Source: a virus. Taken from it: a stretch of 39,935 bases of DNA. The first letter of the stretch is position 1, and each line of letters starts with the position of its first letter. The notes below the pieces were generated by a model. That model made no database searches and had not been told where the DNA came from. It worked only from the letters and a program-made list of their open reading frames with translations. The position numbers were made by a program, and so were the translations under genes. Below, piece by piece: positions 37,248-39,935 of this stretch. The stretch covers positions 1 to 39,935 of the IMG/VR virus record IMGVR_UViG_3300032069_000024. One strand, 5' to 3'.

Positions 37248-38258
37248 ATGGCCACTCTAACACCAGAACAAAAAATAGCATTGACTAAACAAAAGACTAA
37301 GACCCCTCCTATTAGTAAATTGGATATACTTAAACAAAAGGCGGCACCCCCAGCAGAAGAACCAATGCCGACCGATCCTTTGGGATTTGCTCAATGGTCT
37401 GCCCGACAAGACCAGAATTTACTTAGAAGTCAGCAACAACAGATAGAGTCTGGAATTGGTCAATATAGGGCGGCCAGTCAAGCCCAGGAGCCGCTACAAG
37501 CGGCCTACACGCGACTTGGCACTGAGGCCGGTGTACCAGAGATTGAAAAAACAATCGGCGGTTATAAAACTCAAATAGCTACTATTCAAAATCAGCTTAA
37601 TGCGCTTGAAGCCAATATAAATGAAAGAACAAGGGGTCAAGGAATGACTGAAGCCCAAAGACAAAGACTGATAGCTCACGAAAGACAACCCTTGACTGAA
37701 CAGCTTGGTCAGGTGAGCACAGCGATGGCGCCCGAGGTTGAACAGTTATCAGCGGCTCAATCTAAAATTGCCACTCAACTTGGACTAATCAGTCAAGACC
37801 AGCAAAAAGCACTCCAACCACTGATTATGCAGATTGATACTATGTCTGACAGATTCTCACGAGAAATCAATATGTATACTTCTGAGAAGCAAACTACCTT
37901 AACGGCCTTAATGGATAAACTGACTCGCGACAGACAATTAGCGGATAGAGAATGGCAACAAGCTCAGGATCTGGCGGCTGAAGAACGAAAGTGGGCACAG
38001 ACTAAAGAACAATTGGCTTTGCAATTCTCGTATGATGCAAAACTCAAAGGTATGACGAGTGGTGAAGATACGGTCACTAAACCTGATGCTGAAAAAAGTC
38101 TGAGAAATGAAATGGCTAATTATATAGCAGCTGGAGGGAATATGGATCCAAATAGTGGAGGAGCAAACGCTTTTAGAGCTTGGTTAGCAAAATATGCCCC
38201 TTATGGATTTTCATCTCAAGACATTAAAAACATCGCCGCCAGTGTTTATGGAGGATAA
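37248..38258 (+). CDS. Internal virion protein, coiled-coil (336 aa)
   Basis: SD AGGAGA. Mostly helical, Gln/Ala-rich with coiled-coil segments (IATIQNQLNALEANINERTRG, QSKIATQLGLISQDQQKAL, DRQLADREWQQAQDLAAEERK). The N-terminus is basic/Pro-rich and the end (YIAAGGNMDPNSGGANAFRAWL) has a small globular look. Proteins like this are ejected with the DNA in podoviruses. It is first in the attenuated operon. Confidence 0.7.
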   Translation: MATLTPEQKIALTKQKTKTPPISKLDILKQKAAPPAEEPMPTDPLGFAQWSARQDQNLLRSQQQQIESGIGQYRAASQAQEPLQAAYTRLGTEAGVPEIEKTIGGYKTQIATIQNQLNALEANINERTRGQGMTEAQRQRLIAHERQPLTEQLGQVSTAMAPEVEQLSAAQSKIATQLGLISQDQQKALQPLIMQIDTMSDRFSREINMYTSEKQTTLTALMDKLTRDRQLADREWQQAQDLAAEERKWAQTKEQLALQFSYDAKLKGMTSGEDTVTKPDAEKSLRNEMANYIAAGGNMDPNSGGANAFRAWLAKYAPYGFSSQDIKNIAASVYGG

Positions 38259-38272
38259 TAAGAAAGTTTAAG

Positions 38273-39895
38273 ATGGCTAAAAAAAAAATTGATTATATAA
38301 TCGGTGAACCAATTGATGTAGATTCTTTAATACAGAACCAGGGATCTTATCAAGAACCCTTTGGAGAATCCGAAGAAGAGAAACGCCGTCGCAGAGAGTT
38401 AGAAGTACTCCAACAGAGATCTCAAGAGGAAGCCCAACCAAGAAGCCTTTGGCAAAGAGCTGGTGGGTTTGTTAGAGGCGTTGGAAGGGGCGTTGAGGAA
38501 ACAGCTAAAGAGATTAAAGCCCATCCTAAAGAAAGTATAATTTCTGCTGGCAAAGGTATTAGAGTTGGTTGGAATGAACTCGCCGATATATCAGGAACTT
38601 TATTCAATAGAGCAATGGAAGCTGGGGGAAATCTTTTATTACCTTCGGATATTACGGAATCAGCTAATAAGAGGGAAGAACAAATTCTTGCAGAATCTCG
38701 CCAAAAGACTGCTCAACAACAAGAAGAAATAAGTCAATTACCAGGAAGGCAAAAAACAATCGGCAAGGTTGGGAAATTTCTTGGTGGTAATGTCCCTATT
38801 ATGGTTGCTTTAAAGGGATTGCCCGTCCCTGCAGTTATTGAGGGAGCTTCACCATTAGTCAGGTGGGCTGGTTCATCTGCAATTAGAGGAACTGAATTTG
38901 CGGGTTATGGTGTATTACAAGATATTGCTGATGGTAAATCAACCAAAGAGACATTAAAAAATATACCCAGAAATTTGACGGTTGGTGCTTTGGCAAATAC
39001 AATACTTAGTCCCAGATTAGCGATTCAAGTCGCAAAAGACCCACTCGGCAAGAAAGCTATTAGAGACTTAACTTCAACTGAAGCCAAGTCTATTATTGAT
39101 CTTTTAGGAGGTAAAGAACCTCCACCTGCGGGCGCCGGGACTATGACTGATATTACCAGAGTCCCGGCCGGCACGGCAGAAGCCGCCTTGAGACCAACGG
39201 TGAGACCACAGCCAGGTTTTGATATTACTGGTAGAGAAGCACGCCCGACTGTAGGATTGGGAGCAGTGCAAGAGGCGATTAGACCAGGAGTCAAGCCAGG
39301 AGAGGTGGGGGGAGTGGGACGACCCGCCGAAGCAATTCCAACTAAAGTACCTAGCACAATATTGCCGGTTGGAGAAGGTGCAACCAAAACAAGCCGATTA
39401 GCTCAAAGAATTACCAGTAGATTGGAAGGACTTGATCAGCAAACCAAAGACGCTTTACCAACCTATAACGTAATGAATAAACAAGACCAGATTGCCGCTG
39501 CGGCAGATTATGTCACTCGAAATCCCGACGAAGCTATGGCGGTCTTAAAAGGCGATGTGGCACCCCCGCAGGGATTATTGCGCAACTCTATCGCTTTAGC
39601 GCTTGAAGAGAAAGCCACTCAGGATGGAGACGCCGAGATGGCAAGAAACTTAGCCAGTCTTTATTCAACCCGCGCAGGTCAGGAAATCAGTATTTTGACT
39701 GAGCGAGATCCAAATAGCCCAGTCAGATACATCGCTGATGTGCAAAAAGCACGCATAGAGGCACGTGGGGGTCAGGAAGCGGTAACACGATCAACCACAG
39801 AAGAAACTGCTAAAATCCAATCGGAGATAGCAAGAACCACTCCGAATAAACAATCATGGTCTGATTTTATAGATTCCTTAAGATGTGGAGGATAA
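38273..39895 (+). CDS. Large internal virion / ejection protein (540 aa)
   Basis: ATG 38273; the ribosome site is weak (AGAAAG-like). The N-terminus (1-70) is charged with a polybasic EEEKRRRRELEVLQQR segment; around 65-190 there are amphipathic helices; residues about 290-350 are a Pro/Gly/Arg-rich linker; the C-terminus (370-540) is helical again and ends FIDSLRCGG. There is no catalytic motif. Across the circular junction the next gene (89-2122) begins one base after its stop. Together they form the largest polypeptide set of the genome and are typical of the internal virion proteins of short-tailed phages. Confidence 0.7.
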   Translation: MAKKKIDYIIGEPIDVDSLIQNQGSYQEPFGESEEEKRRRRELEVLQQRSQEEAQPRSLWQRAGGFVRGVGRGVEETAKEIKAHPKESIISAGKGIRVGWNELADISGTLFNRAMEAGGNLLLPSDITESANKREEQILAESRQKTAQQQEEISQLPGRQKTIGKVGKFLGGNVPIMVALKGLPVPAVIEGASPLVRWAGSSAIRGTEFAGYGVLQDIADGKSTKETLKNIPRNLTVGALANTILSPRLAIQVAKDPLGKKAIRDLTSTEAKSIIDLLGGKEPPPAGAGTMTDITRVPAGTAEAALRPTVRPQPGFDITGREARPTVGLGAVQEAIRPGVKPGEVGGVGRPAEAIPTKVPSTILPVGEGATKTSRLAQRITSRLEGLDQQTKDALPTYNVMNKQDQIAAAADYVTRNPDEAMAVLKGDVAPPQGLLRNSIALALEEKATQDGDAEMARNLASLYSTRAGQEISILTERDPNSPVRYIADVQKARIEARGGQEAVTRSTTEETAKIQSEIARTTPNKQSWSDFIDSLRCGG

Positions 39896-39935
39896 TATGG
39901 CAAGATTTTGTTTGATCCCCGAAGCAGTCACAAGA
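39809..39935. repeat. Terminal direct repeat, right copy
   Basis: Exact copy of bases 1-127, covering the last 29 codons of the 38273 gene, the junction and the first 13 codons of the next protein. Confidence 0.9.
39897..39935 (+). CDS. 5' end of internal virion protein (duplicate of 89-127)
   Basis: The first 13 codons of the 677-residue protein, truncated by the window end. The full gene is the entry at 89. Confidence 0.85.
   Translation, partial: MARFCLIPEAVTR

Noticed and set aside
1-39935. tRNA genes or CRISPR array
   Set aside because: No cloverleaf with a T-loop pattern and no regularly spaced identical repeats were found; the only regular repeats are the iterons and coding repeats.
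1-39935. Stop-codon reassignment
   Set aside because: TAA, TAG and TGA all end recognisable genes at expected lengths, for example TGA after the large terminase and TAG after the CHAP endolysin, so the standard bacterial code fits.

Overview
The window is a tailed-phage genome of about 39.8 kb, probably complete. Its first 127 bases recur as its last 127, so it most likely closes into a circular map of 39,808 bp (circularly permuted, or an assembly of a circular molecule). Every gene I can support lies on the + strand. I see no integrase, DNA polymerase, primase or helicase. The virion genes (terminase, large portal, scaffold, coat, connector, beta-rich nozzle-like protein, large internal proteins, no tape measure or tail-tube gene) point to a podovirus-like, short-tailed particle. 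The host is not named by any gene. Strong Shine-Dalgarno sites, sigma70-type TTGACA/TATAAT promoters and the recurrent TGnTATAAT extended -10 fit a bacterium with a Gram-positive-like or Patescibacteria (CPR)-like promoter style; that host guess is inference only.

Layout: 1-2506, end of the internal virion (ejection) protein block plus a proline-rich protein. 2515-5880, lysis region: XhlA-like holin, a dead start of an endolysin, an HNH homing endonuclease, a CHAP endolysin, an ATP-grasp-like enzyme and a second holin-like protein. 5881-7273, a noncoding stretch with two structured RNA regions, then a lambda-O-like initiator gene carrying five iterons (probable origin). 7325-8247, an HNH gene and a membrane-anchored lysozyme-like protein with a non-ATG start. 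8338-12364, early/accessory genes: AbrB-like and LexA-like regulators, a ssDNA-annealing-like protein and many tiny genes. 12361-14391, groES-groEL. 14363-16357, small genes leading to the small terminase. 16357-23022, packaging and head genes. 23061-33715, head decoration, fibre and connector genes. 34387-39895, nozzle-like protein, small fibre-domain proteins and internal virion proteins.

How it may work together: the initiator binds iterons inside its own gene and recruits the host replisome; the annealing protein supports recombination or concatemer formation; the phage chaperonin pair may fold the coat or other virion proteins; TerS/TerL package into the portal vertex; holins, CHAP and lysozyme-like enzymes end the cycle.

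Regulation is unusually legible. Five genes have a -10 box exactly 6 nt before the ATG, which predicts leaderless mRNAs. Two late operons (coat protein; internal virion proteins) start with matching short leaders that share a 12-base element at the same distance from the -10 and end in a hairpin plus T-run, like a paired attenuation control. Three approximately 85-95 nt structured noncoding segments precede genes. Two genes appear to begin at ATT. These regulatory and RNA features, the chaperonin insertions and the HNH-disrupted lysis cassette are the most interesting points.
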